Shown: positions 14,359-22,727 of the stretch, piece after piece
Numbering within the stretch: the stretch's first letter is position 1
Layout: each line of letters opens with the position of its first letter
Source: Chersky-822 sp035553055
GTDB taxonomy: Bacteria > Actinomycetota > Actinomycetes > Streptosporangiales > Streptosporangiaceae
Direction of reading: 5' to 3'
DNA length: 29,395 bases
Assembly: GCA_035553055.1 (NCBI GenBank)
Contig: DATNEK010000170.1
Coordinates: forward strand, 1-29,395
The notes under the pieces: model-generated
What the model was told of the DNA's origin: nothing
What the model saw: the letters and a program-made list of their open reading frames with translations, nothing else
Database searches by the model: none
Made by a program: the position numbers and the translations under genes

Positions 14359-17300
14359 CTAGGGGCTCGCCTCCACGTTTATCGTCAGGCTCTGCTTCGC
14401 CGAGTTGGCTCTCGGGGTCGCGGAGTCAGTGGCCCGGAGCGTGAACGTGAACGTACCGAACCCGGTCGCGTCTCCGTCGATGAACCCGCTGGGATCGAGG
14501 AACAGGCCGGCGGGCAGCTTGCCCCTCGACACCGACCAGGTGTATGGCCCGACGCCGCCGATGGCGCTCAGGGCTTCGTCGTAGAAGTTGTTCTGGATGG
14601 CCGGATCGAGCTCGGTCGACGTGATCGACAGTGGCGCGCCCGGCTGGATCGCCAGCGTGATCCGCCGCTTCGCCGTGACCGGTCGGGTCGCCGAGTCGGT
14701 GACCGCGACCGTGAACGTCCGGTTGCCCTTCCCGGTCGGCGTACCGGAGATGTCGCCGGCTGAGTCGAGTTCGAGGCCGGAGGGGAGCGATCCAGATGAG
14801 ATCGCCCAGAAGTACGGCGCTGTCCCGCCGGTGGCGTCCAAGGTCGCCAGGTAGCTGATCCCCTGGGTGGCCAGGGGGAGCGCCGGCTTGGACACAGTCA
14901 GCGGTGGCTTCTTGCTGATCGTGATGATGATCGAGGTCGTCGCTACCTCGTGTCTCGGTTTTGTCGAGTCGGTGAGCCTGATGGTCAGGGCGAACTTGCC
15001 TCTCCTGGTCGGCGTTCCCGTGATCATGCCGCTGATCTTGTCGAGGGCCAGGCCCGGCGGTAGCTTCCCTGACTTCACCGACCAGGTGTATGGCGGTCGG
15101 CCGCCTGAGAAACCGATGCCGGTGGTATATGGCACGCCAACGGCGCCCCCGACGGGCGCCCGCCTTGACAGGGTGAGTTTCGGCACCGCGGATACGTTCA
15201 ATGTGATGTTGACTGTGACCTGCTGCGATGGCGATGAGCTGTCCGAGACGGACACCCTGATCGTGAATCTGCCCTTCCTGGCCGGCGTGCCGACGATCGC
15301 GCCGCTGGCCGAGTCGAAGCTCAGCCCGGCTGGGAGCGTGCCGGATACCTGGTTATAGAAGTAGGGTGCCTCGCCGCCGGACGGCTCGACGTTGGCTGTG
15401 TAGTAGGCGCCGACCGTGGCAGGCGGTACCGCCCTGGATACCCTCAGCTTGACCCGGGCGATCTTGATCGTGAACGTGCGGGTGACCTGGCTGTCGGCCG
15501 CGTCAAAGACCGTTACCTGGAACGAGAACTTGCCTGTTCCGGTAGGAATCCCCGAAAGCACGCCGCTGTTCGGGTCGATGAAGAGGCCGGGCGGAACATT
15601 GCCAGATGCTGACCACTCATATTGTCCCGCGCCGCCAGTTGCCTGGATGGCTGACGAATACAAGCCGCCTTCTATGCCGTTGAATAGCGACTTGGTGGCG
15701 ATGGCCAGGGCCGGTGCCTTGGCCACGACAATCGTCAGGGCCTTGGTGGCGGTATGCGGGGTTGGCGAGGCCGAATCGGTGACAGCCGCGGTGAAGTGGT
15801 ACGTACCGCCGGTTGTCGGCGAGCCGGTGATCAAGCCAGACGACTGGTCAAGTGACAAGCCGGGCGGGAACGTACCAGATGGAATGGACCACTGCACCGC
15901 GCCGCGGCCGCCGGCCGAGGTCAGCTCGGCGCCGTAGTCCTGCCCGGCGGTGATCTTAGCCAGCGTGGTCGTGGTGACCTTGAGCGTCGCCGAGGCTGCT
16001 TCGATCCTGATCGACCTGGCTGCCCTGGCCACCTTGCGGGGCCGCGAGCTGTCCGTCGCCGACACGGTGAACGCTGACGTGCCTGCCTTCGACGGCCGAC
16101 CGGACAACTGGCCGGTCGCCCCGTCCAGGTGCAGCCCAGCTGGCAGGGTGCCCTTCGTGACCGCCCAGGTCACCGCGCCTAGCCCGCCGTTGGCGGCGAA
16201 CGTGAACGAGTAGGCCTGGTTGACGGTGCCGAGTTGCGGTTTTGTGGCCAGCACGGTCAGCGCGCCCGGCCTGGTGATCTTGATCGACGCAAACGCCCTG
16301 GCGGTCTTGCGCGTCTTGCCGACCACATCGGTGACCTGTACCTGGAAGGTGTACTTGCCAGCTCTCGTCGGCGTGCCGGTGATCGTCCCGTCCGATGGGC
16401 TGAGCGTGAGCTTGGGCGGGAGCTTGCCCTTGGTGATCTTCCACGTCTGATTGCCGGTGCCTCCGGCGCTGATCAGGAAGTCGACGTAGGCAGCGCCGAC
16501 GGTCCCTGGCAGCAGGCTGCCGCCGACCACTCGCAACCGCGCCGGGAGCATCCCGATCTGGGCCGCGATGGCGGCCTGGGCGGCTGGGGTGGTCAGGTTG
16601 CTGAACCGCGTCGGCGGCGCCGGCGGAGCAAGCTGGACGTTCGGGCTGACATTGCCAGCCAGTCCGATCCCGCCGCCTACCCCGGCGGCGATAGCGGCTG
16701 ACCCGAGGACATTCGGGTGCCCGGTGTTGCGGTTGTTATTGAACTTGCCCGACTCAAGCGGGTTGAGCGGGTTGATCCAAGGCGAGCCCGTGCACATCTC
16801 GTGCCCGGACCAGACAAACGGGATTGGCACGAACTGGACGCCCGCGATCGTCGCCGCGGCGGTCATGTCGCTATTGAGCGATGCCTGAGCGTGCTCCATG
16901 GCACCGAGCAGCCGGTTGGTGAACGGCGAGATGACGGGGTAATCGGTGAGTATGAAGGAGATGGTGGAACGCAGCCACGGGCAATGGGCGAACACGCTCA
17001 CAGTCCGGCCTAGGCCACCGGGTTCAGGGAAAAGGTCCGGGTAGCCGGCCACGACCACCTTTGTCTTCCCGCCTGCCGCGGTCTTCACCGCGCTGTAGGC
17101 CCTGGCGAGCTTGAAGACCAAGGCGCCGCTGTCGTTGGTGACCATGTCATCGAGTGAGTTCACCACGTGCAGGCACACCTCGGCGCCACCGAGGAAGCAG
17201 TCGGTCAGGATGCCGGCGAAGTCAACGTCGTTGCCGCCGATGGTGAGAGTGACCAGGTCCGGCGGCGCGTGATGCTTGCTGAAGTAGTTGCGCAACTGCG

Positions 17301-18234
17301 CAAGCTCGGAGAATTTCTCACCCTCCCTGGTGCGGTCCAGATCCGCGGTCACCTCGCCTTGGCACGCGATCAGGGTCTTGGGGCCGATGGTGAGCTTGCC
17401 GTTGACGCCGCTGCTGTTCTGCGCGTCGGCCATCTGAACCGGCCAGGCGAGCGGTCCGGTGTCGCACTGCGTGTGGTCCGCTTGCGACCAGGGGAAATCG
17501 CGGGTGCCCTCACCGGAGGAGTACGAGTCGCCGAGCGCCGTGTAGTTGTCGTCGATGGGGCCGATCTGGATGGTGTTGATCTCCCAGCCAGCCGGCTCGT
17601 CCGCGACCGTTGACACGCTGAACGACGCGGCGCCGGGGAAAGTGCTGAAGAGCTGGTTGAAGCCCTCCTGGGTCGCGACGAGCACGCCGAGTTGCTGGTG
17701 CTTGCTGTTGTAGACCGTCATCTGCGTCGAGTCTGGCGAGTTGATGAAGCCGACGTCGATAGAGAACTCGTTGACAGTGGCCGGCTTGGTCGTACCGGGC
17801 TTGACGAACGTGCCGACCACGGTGCCCTGGAACTGCGGGGTGCCTGACAACGTCGGGTTGACGTCGCTGGCATTGTCATCGGTGATGAACGGCGACTGTC
17901 CGGAGAAGATGATCCCGTCGTTCTCGAACTGGTTCGTCACGAAGGTGCCGAGCGGCAGGTCGCCTAGCGGCAGCGGCGGACTCAGGTCCGCGGCGTCAGG
18001 GGAGTCGTTCGGGCCGGGCAGTCCATTCGCTCCTGATCGCCCGCTGGCGGGCTTGCCCCCGGCGTTGGTCGAGTGATGCCAGAGCGGGCGTGGTGCCCGG
18101 TTGCCATTGACATGGACCTGGCTGGTCACGGGCTTCGATCTCGCTGCCGCCGATCCTGACGGCATTGCGAGCCAGCTCGAGCCCACCAAAGCTAGGGCGA
18201 CCAAAGTCGCCGCACGACCCCATGAGCTGCGCAA
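14359..18234 (-). CDS. Secreted SGNH hydrolase with eight Ig-like (He_PIG) repeats
   Basis: A 1291-residue exported protein. A signal peptide covers about residues 1-30 (hydrophobic core LVALALVGSSWLAM). Residues about 92-225 form a beta-sandwich-like module. Residues about 230-525 are an SGNH/GDSL hydrolase: block I ALGDSYSSGEG with nucleophile S237, block III GGND (333-336) and block V GHPN with H506, so it should be an esterase or lipase. The rest (about 560-1290) is eight tandem ~88-residue putative-Ig repeats, each with GGxGxYxWSVxxGxLPxGL, then GxIxGTPTxxGxFxF, then TDS; such modules usually act as surface or carbohydrate-binding spacers. No cell-wall sorting motif. The start is TTG 18234, backed by a GGGGGG ribosome site. 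The substrate is unknown. Confidence 0.92.
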   Translation of the reverse strand: MRSSWGRAATLVALALVGSSWLAMPSGSAAARSKPVTSQVHVNGNRAPRPLWHHSTNAGGKPASGRSGANGLPGPNDSPDAADLSPPLPLGDLPLGTFVTNQFENDGIIFSGQSPFITDDNASDVNPTLSGTPQFQGTVVGTFVKPGTTKPATVNEFSIDVGFINSPDSTQMTVYNSKHQQLGVLVATQEGFNQLFSTFPGAASFSVSTVADEPAGWEINTIQIGPIDDNYTALGDSYSSGEGTRDFPWSQADHTQCDTGPLAWPVQMADAQNSSGVNGKLTIGPKTLIACQGEVTADLDRTREGEKFSELAQLRNYFSKHHAPPDLVTLTIGGNDVDFAGILTDCFLGGAEVCLHVVNSLDDMVTNDSGALVFKLARAYSAVKTAAGGKTKVVVAGYPDLFPEPGGLGRTVSVFAHCPWLRSTISFILTDYPVISPFTNRLLGAMEHAQASLNSDMTAAATIAGVQFVPIPFVWSGHEMCTGSPWINPLNPLESGKFNNNRNTGHPNVLGSAAIAAGVGGGIGLAGNVSPNVQLAPPAPPTRFSNLTTPAAQAAIAAQIGMLPARLRVVGGSLLPGTVGAAYVDFLISAGGTGNQTWKITKGKLPPKLTLSPSDGTITGTPTRAGKYTFQVQVTDVVGKTRKTARAFASIKITRPGALTVLATKPQLGTVNQAYSFTFAANGGLGAVTWAVTKGTLPAGLHLDGATGQLSGRPSKAGTSAFTVSATDSSRPRKVARAARSIRIEAASATLKVTTTTLAKITAGQDYGAELTSAGGRGAVQWSIPSGTFPPGLSLDQSSGLITGSPTTGGTYHFTAAVTDSASPTPHTATKALTIVVAKAPALAIATKSLFNGIEGGLYSSAIQATGGAGQYEWSASGNVPPGLFIDPNSGVLSGIPTGTGKFSFQVTVFDAADSQVTRTFTIKIARVKLRVSRAVPPATVGAYYTANVEPSGGEAPYFYNQVSGTLPAGLSFDSASGAIVGTPARKGRFTIRVSVSDSSSPSQQVTVNITLNVSAVPKLTLSRRAPVGGAVGVPYTTGIGFSGGRPPYTWSVKSGKLPPGLALDKISGMITGTPTRRGKFALTIRLTDSTKPRHEVATTSIIITISKKPPLTVSKPALPLATQGISYLATLDATGGTAPYFWAISSGSLPSGLELDSAGDISGTPTGKGNRTFTVAVTDSATRPVTAKRRITLAIQPGAPLSITSTELDPAIQNNFYDEALSAIGGVGPYTWSVSRGKLPAGLFLDPSGFIDGDATGFGTFTFTLRATDSATPRANSAKQSLTINVEASP

Positions 18235-18814
18235 ACTGTCCCCCCTATGTAGATGTATTGAGCGGCACGTCCGTCCAGGCCGATGTCGCAGCTCACACCA
18301 TAGCGTTAACTATTCGCGCACGTAAAGTGACAAATCCATGACAGAACCAGGCTCTGCTGAAGCTCGGGGAAGGGCGTCGACCCTGCGACTATGGACCCTT
18401 ACGGTCCCAGCGGTTAGCGTGAAATCTCTGATAGGTCTCGTGGCCGCGTCTGCGACTATATCGACCTTTTCGCCGTGGCGGCGCAGTTCCTGGCGCGCCA
18501 CCCGGAATCTGAAATACGCCCGCTCGGCTGCGGTCGACGCGGTGTTCTCAGGACCTGCGACGCATACATTCCCAGAATTCGTGCGGCGTATTATTGAAAA
18601 TAACCTGACCGCAGTGAATTCCATTCCAGGGATGCTTACCAAAGCCAATGTGAGCGAACCTCGTTTTGCCCAGGCAATCGGTGAGCGCTCCCACTGCACG
18701 TTCTGCGGACTCAACGGCCTCAGCATGAACTATCTTCGCCAAGTGAGATTCGACCCATCTCAGCCTGCCGCCGTTATAGCGTACAAATGCGGACAAGATA
18801 ACGAGGAGGAGAGA
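18235..18814. other. Divergent promoter region, no supported gene
   Basis: This stretch separates the SGNH gene (minus strand) from the serine hydrolase (plus strand). It is lower in GC than its surroundings, especially 18560-18800. A frame is open from 18338 into the hydrolase and another on the minus strand from 18726 down to 18310; neither has the codon bias of the neighbours or a recognisable family. Confidence 0.5.
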
Positions 18815-20035
18815 GTGACGAGCGGTGGCTTCTCGTCGAAACGGCTGATCCGGGTGCGAGACGTGCTCTCTCGTCACCTCGACGCCGGGTACGTCCCTGG
18901 CGCGGTCGCTGTCGTCGCCCGCCACGGCGAGGTTCATATCGAGGCACTGGGCAATCTGGCCTTCGAAGGCGAGGGCTCGAGGACGCCTATGGCAGCCGAC
19001 ACCATCTGCCGCACCGGCTCGATGACGAAGCCGATCGTCGCCGCCTGCGCGATGACGCTCGTCGAGGACTGCACGCTCCGCCTTGACGACCCGGTCGATG
19101 AGTTCTTGCCTGAACTGGCGGACATGACGGTGCTCGCCGATCCGAGCGGGCCGCTCGAAGAGACTGTCCCGGCGAAGCGCGCGATAACGCTGCGGGATCT
19201 GCTGACCTTCACCCTCGGCACCGGCATCGTGGTGGCCGAGCCGGGAACGGTCCCGATCGCTGACGCGCTGAATACGCTGGATGCGCTGAATGCGCCGCCC
19301 CCGGATGAGTGGATTCGCAAGCTCGGCGCGCTTCCGCTGGTCTGCCAGCCGGGTGAGCGCTGGATGTACGAGGTCGCCGCCAACGTGACCGGCGTGCTCA
19401 TCGCCCGCGCCACAGGCATGTCCTTCGGGGACGCCCTGCGCGAACGGATCTGCGGCCCGCTCGGGATGAAGGACACCGCCTTCAGCGTGACCGGCGAGAA
19501 CATCAGCCGGCTGGCGACCGCTTACCAGTGCGACGACGCCACCGGCGAGATTGTTGTCGAAGACGGTCCCGACGGGTACTGGAGCCAGCCGCCGGCGTTC
19601 GAAGCAGGCGGCTGGGGGCTCGTCTCGACCGCAAGCGATTACCTCGCCTTCGCATCGGCCCTGCTGGCCGGCGGTGCCCACCACGGCGAGCGGGTGCTAT
19701 CCCGGCCGTCGGTGACCCTGATGACGAGCGACCACCTGACGCCGGCGCAGAAGGCGGTTTCCGGGTTCCGGCCAGGATACTTTGACGACATCGGCTGGGG
19801 TTTCGGCATGTCGGTCCGCACCCAGAGCACGCATCTAGGACCCTGGCCAGTCTCCTGCCCTCCGCTGGCCAGCGTCGGCAGTTACGGATGGCCAGGCATA
19901 TACGGCACCGGCTGGTACAACGACCCGGCCGAGGACATGACGACAATCCTCATGATCCAGCGGGCGCCAGCGCCCCCCGGGCTGCCGATCCTCTTCGACT
20001 TCTGGACGGCCGCCTACCAGGCCATCGACGACTGA
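18815..20035 (+). CDS. Serine hydrolase of the beta-lactamase/class C esterase family
   Basis: About 406 residues, beta-lactamase-related (PF00144-type) fold. The SxxK motif is seen as GSMTKP, with the serine as nucleophile and the lysine as base. LTLRDLLTFTLGTG and CQPGERWMYEVAANVTGVLIARATG are typical of the family; the Tyr of the second motif is present as YEV where YxN is usual. Members include esterases, D-aminopeptidases and lactone hydrolases, and the exact activity cannot be read here. No signal peptide, so it is cytoplasmic. GTG 18815 is preferred because GAGGAGGAGA lies just upstream; the open frame extends back to 18338 without coding character. It ends before an MFS transporter remnant on the other strand. 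Confidence 0.88.
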   Translation: MTSGGFSSKRLIRVRDVLSRHLDAGYVPGAVAVVARHGEVHIEALGNLAFEGEGSRTPMAADTICRTGSMTKPIVAACAMTLVEDCTLRLDDPVDEFLPELADMTVLADPSGPLEETVPAKRAITLRDLLTFTLGTGIVVAEPGTVPIADALNTLDALNAPPPDEWIRKLGALPLVCQPGERWMYEVAANVTGVLIARATGMSFGDALRERICGPLGMKDTAFSVTGENISRLATAYQCDDATGEIVVEDGPDGYWSQPPAFEAGGWGLVSTASDYLAFASALLAGGAHHGERVLSRPSVTLMTSDHLTPAQKAVSGFRPGYFDDIGWGFGMSVRTQSTHLGPWPVSCPPLASVGSYGWPGIYGTGWYNDPAEDMTTILMIQRAPAPPGLPILFDFWTAAYQAIDD

Positions 20036-20096
20036 CTTTGCTGGCCGGCCTGGTCGGCGTTATCTGGTCCGCGGGGGTGCTGTACAGGCGGCCTGG

Positions 20097-20437
20097 TCAC
20101 GATTCGGCTGCTGACGTGACGGCGGGCTGAGAGTCGGCGGTCGGCTCGGCGGTCACGCTCACGCCGCATGCGATGACGGCTGCCACGACGTTGGCTCCCG
20201 CGCCGATGAGAAATGCCAGCATGGCGTGCCCGCTGGCCGGGCCGACGACCTGTCCGGCGATGCTGCTGCCGATGCCATAACCTGCCCACGACACCGCGGC
20301 GAGCCAGCCGAATGCCTCGGTCGGCTGCTGCCTGCTCGCCTGGCAAATAATGGCCCGGTGATCAGGGTCGCTTCGTAGATCACAGCATCGAGCGCGTAGG
20401 CGGTGCGGAGTTCGTCGGCAGGTACCCTGCCAGGTCG
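20097..20437 (-). pseudogene. Remnant of an MFS transporter
   Basis: Two pieces of a major facilitator superfamily permease sit side by side in different frames. The first (about 20342-20421) reads DELRTAYALDAVIYEATLIT then GPLFA, which matches the region entering helix 5 of actinobacterial drug-type MFS proteins. Within about 20 bases the frame changes and the second piece (about 20097-20324) reads TEAFGWLAAVSWAGYGIGSS followed by a last helix and a polar C-terminal tail, as in helices 11-12. The first half and the middle are missing. A stop precedes the first piece. This is a deleted, non-functional gene. Confidence 0.7.
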
Positions 20438-20440
20438 GCC

Positions 20441-20830
20441 CTAGCCGCAAGCGCCGTGGTGGGCTGATCCCTCGTGCTGATACTTGTGTATCCACTGGGC
20501 GATCGCGTTGGTGATCGCGGTGGCCTGGGCCTTGGTGATGGTGTGGTTCTTGACCTGCTGGGCGACCACGGTGTCGAGTATGTTCCGCCAGTGGTCATGG
20601 AAGTATCTGCTGAAACCGTTGTGGATGGCCATCGCCTGCGCGCGCGTGATCGTGCCCTTGGCGATTAGCGGCTCGAGCGGGCCGCAGTCGTGCGCCTTGG
20701 CGGTGCTTGACGCGGTAGCGGTTGGGCTCGCGGCCGCTGCCGGTGCTCCAGCGGCGACCAGGGCGGTCGCGCTTCCTCCGCCGGCCAGGAGGCCGATGGC
20801 GACGAAGCCTGACAGCAGTTTCTTGTTCAT
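20441..20830 (-). CDS. Small secreted helical protein
   Basis: 129 residues from ATG 20830, which follows AGGGGGA closely. A signal peptide is clear (MNKKLLSGFVAIGLLAGGG, cleavage near APAAAA, about residues 30-36). The mature part has two related helical motifs, KGTITRAQAMAIHNGF and NHTITKAQATAITNAI, like the helical repeats of some small secreted DUF2680-type proteins. It ends in a His/Cys-bearing tail (HHGACG). A Cys near the start of the mature chain (HDCGP) could pair with the last one. Function unknown. It is divergent from the PdxI-like gene, with 68 bases between them. Confidence 0.78.
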   Translation of the reverse strand: MNKKLLSGFVAIGLLAGGGSATALVAAGAPAAAASPTATASSTAKAHDCGPLEPLIAKGTITRAQAMAIHNGFSRYFHDHWRNILDTVVAQQVKNHTITKAQATAITNAIAQWIHKYQHEGSAHHGACG

Positions 20831-20898
20831 GATGTCCCCCTGCGCATGTCTCCCCTTGGTTCTCACTTTACGGAAGGGGTCCTCTTAGACTCGGGCAG

Positions 20899-21753
20899 GT
20901 GTCTTCTTACTCTCTCGGCTCGCTGACGGTCTCTCGGGTCGGATTTGGGGCGATGCAACTGCCCGGTCCTGGTGTCTTCGGGCCGCCACGCGACCGCGGC
21001 GGGGCGCTTGCGGTCTTGCGCCGAGCGGTCGAACTCGGCGTGAACCATATTGACACCGCGCAGTATTACGGTCCCAACGTGGCGAACGAGCTCATCAGGA
21101 CGGCTTTGTTCCCCTATCCGGACAATCTCGCGCTGGTCAGCAAGGTAGGAGCGCGACGTGACGCGTCGGGCGACTGGCTAAGGGCGGACGATCCGGCCCA
21201 GCTACGTGCGGCCATCGAGGAGAACCTTCGCAGCCTCGAGGTCGAGCGGCTGGCGGCCGTCAACTTGCGGCTGACCGAGAACGCCGGATCTGACCAGCGG
21301 TTCGACGATCAGCTCGGGGCCATGGCGAAGGCGCGTGATGATGGCTTGATCGGCGGCATCGGCCTGAGCAACGTCACCCGAGAGCAGCTACTGCACGCGG
21401 TAGAGCGGACAGACATTGCCTGCGTGCAGAATCCGTTCAACCTGGTCGACCGCACCGGCATGCCCGTGCTCGATGAGTGCTACGCCCGCGGGATCGCGTT
21501 CGTCCCGTTCTTCCCGCTCGGGTCGGCCTTCGCCCGGCGCAATCCGGTGCTCGGCAACCCGCAGGTGGTCAAGATCGCTCAGCGGCTCGGTCGCACCCCA
21601 GCGCAGATCGCGCTGACCTGGCTGCTGAGCCTGCGTCCCAATGTGCTGCTGATTCCCGGCACGTCATCGGTTCGCCATCTGGAGGAGAACCTCGCCGTAG
21701 CCAGCATCGAACTTGATCAGCAAGCCAAAGACGAGCTGGCAGCGGCGGCTTAG
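20899..21753 (+). CDS. pdxI: Aldo-keto reductase, pyridoxal reductase PdxI-like
   Basis: A 284-residue aldo-keto reductase. It matches what I recall of E. coli PdxI (YdbC) in several marked stretches: GFGAMQLPGPGVFGPPRD (15-32), GVNHIDTAQYYGP, and LLIPGTSSVRHLEEN near the end. Catalytic residues D52, Y57 and K82 are present; the usual catalytic His position reads VNLRLTE, as in PdxI itself. The family reduces pyridoxal to pyridoxine with NADPH in vitamin B6 salvage. No signal peptide, so cytoplasmic. GTG 20899 is the start. The function rests on sequence resemblance, so a broader carbonyl substrate range is possible. The symbol is by homology. It is convergent with the ParB-like gene, with only 25 bases and a small CCGGA/TCCGG hairpin between them. 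Confidence 0.88.
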   Translation: MSSYSLGSLTVSRVGFGAMQLPGPGVFGPPRDRGGALAVLRRAVELGVNHIDTAQYYGPNVANELIRTALFPYPDNLALVSKVGARRDASGDWLRADDPAQLRAAIEENLRSLEVERLAAVNLRLTENAGSDQRFDDQLGAMAKARDDGLIGGIGLSNVTREQLLHAVERTDIACVQNPFNLVDRTGMPVLDECYARGIAFVPFFPLGSAFARRNPVLGNPQVVKIAQRLGRTPAQIALTWLLSLRPNVLLIPGTSSVRHLEENLAVASIELDQQAKDELAAAA

Positions 21754-21778
21754 CCGGAGCATGTCCGGTGCGCGCCGG

Positions 21779-22561
21779 TCAGGGATTTGCCTGGTCGAGC
21801 TTGCGGGCCAGGCTGATCAGGTCGTTGGCCTGGTCGCGGAGCTGGCTGGCCAGGCTCGATACGGCATCGCCCGCCCGGCCGGCAACGGTGACCGTCCAGG
21901 TGTCGGGATCGGCTGTGCCGTGCCGGTCGATCCTGATATGGCGGAGCGACGGGTGGCGCGCTACAACCCCCTGATGCTCGGCGTGCAGCGCCTTGAGCGC
22001 GTCGGAGACTGTGCCGCCGACGACGCGCGTGTCCGGCTCCGCCAGCTTCCCGCGGGCCGGGTAGATCGTGCCGTCAGCGCCGGTCACCTCGGGCACGTCG
22101 GCGCCTGCCCACTGCTTGACCCAGTTGGACACCGCGGGTCTTGACACCTTGAATACCTCGGCGATGGTCGCCTGCGACCAGCCGAACTGCGCATGGAGCC
22201 TGCGGGCCAGCTCAGCTTTCACCCGCGCGGAAGCTGGTCGCCGGTTCACGTGCAGCGCCACCGCGGCCCGATGCGCGGACTCTTCATCGACCGCGGTCGG
22301 GTCGACTCGCACTTCATCGGCAGAGATGACCGTGCGGTTGCGCGGCGGGCCGGCCAGCCACTGCAGCCGCTGGCTGCCGTCGATCAGAACCGGGCCGCGT
22401 TCGTTGCGATACGCGGCGATCACGACCGGGGCGGTCGGCGAACTGTCCTGCTCCGCGCCCGCGCCAAGGGCCTGGAGGTCCCTGGCCGTCAGGCTGTCCC
22501 ACGGCTCAATCGCGTTGGCCAGCAGATCCGCTATGGCGTACTCCTGCGGTTCGGCGCTCAT
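21779..22561 (-). CDS. ParB-like DNA-binding regulator
   Basis: 260 residues. The N-terminal part contains a ParB/Srx-like segment (VVIAAYRNERGPVLIDGSQR, about 46-65) and the central part a helix-turn-helix (GWSQATIAEVFKVSRPAVSN, about 127-146). It then has EVTGADGTIYPARGK, as in ParB-fold regulators with a VxGxDGxxYP element, and a charged C-terminal helical region. There is no ParA gene next to it and no parS-like site, so it is more likely a stand-alone regulator than a partition protein. ATG 22561 has GGGAG 5 bases upstream. The gene is divergent from the FAD oxidoreductase, and two palindromes lie in the shared intergenic region. Confidence 0.8.
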   Translation of the reverse strand: MSAEPQEYAIADLLANAIEPWDSLTARDLQALGAGAEQDSSPTAPVVIAAYRNERGPVLIDGSQRLQWLAGPPRNRTVISADEVRVDPTAVDEESAHRAAVALHVNRRPASARVKAELARRLHAQFGWSQATIAEVFKVSRPAVSNWVKQWAGADVPEVTGADGTIYPARGKLAEPDTRVVGGTVSDALKALHAEHQGVVARHPSLRHIRIDRHGTADPDTWTVTVAGRAGDAVSSLASQLRDQANDLISLARKLDQANP

Positions 22562-22588
22562 GCTGCTCCCGGTCTGCCTTGATGCAAC

Positions 22589-22611
22589 GGCTGGGTTACG
22601 GCATCCCAGCC
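22589..22611. promoter_or_regulatory. Perfect 7-bp inverted repeat in divergent promoter region
   Basis: GGCTGGG (22589-22595) and CCCAGCC (22605-22611) form a perfect inverted repeat with a 9-base spacer, 28 bases upstream of the ParB-like gene. It could be an operator for that regulator. Only its position and symmetry support this. Confidence 0.35.
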
Positions 22612-22620
22612 TACCCAGGC

Positions 22621-22644
22621 GCCATTGTCAGCAAATGACATGGC
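22621..22644. promoter_or_regulatory. Second palindrome in divergent promoter region
   Basis: GCCAT-T-GTCA and TGACATGGC are arranged symmetrically around GCAAA, with one bulged base. With the 22589-22611 repeat it forms a pair of candidate operator sites between the ParB-like regulator and the flavoenzyme gene. Confidence 0.35.
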
Positions 22645-22727
22645 CAGCCGAGCCCTCGCTCCGCGCTGCGGCTGCCCCGGCCGAAATTGGCGCCAACCGC
22701 CTGGCCTCGATCGCGGTCTCATGCTGT

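Noticed and set aside
18338..18814. Longer N-terminus for the serine hydrolase
   Set aside because: Lower GC and weak codon bias, while GTG 18815 has an excellent ribosome site and begins the domain.
18548..19684. Long minus-strand open frame of 378 codons
   Set aside because: It lies antisense to the serine hydrolase, whose motifs and codon bias are clear; long shadow frames are expected at this GC content.
22068..22727. Longer N-terminus for the FAD oxidoreductase
   Set aside because: It would run antisense across the ParB-like gene, and the Tat signal appears only after GTG 22728, as expected at a true N-terminus.
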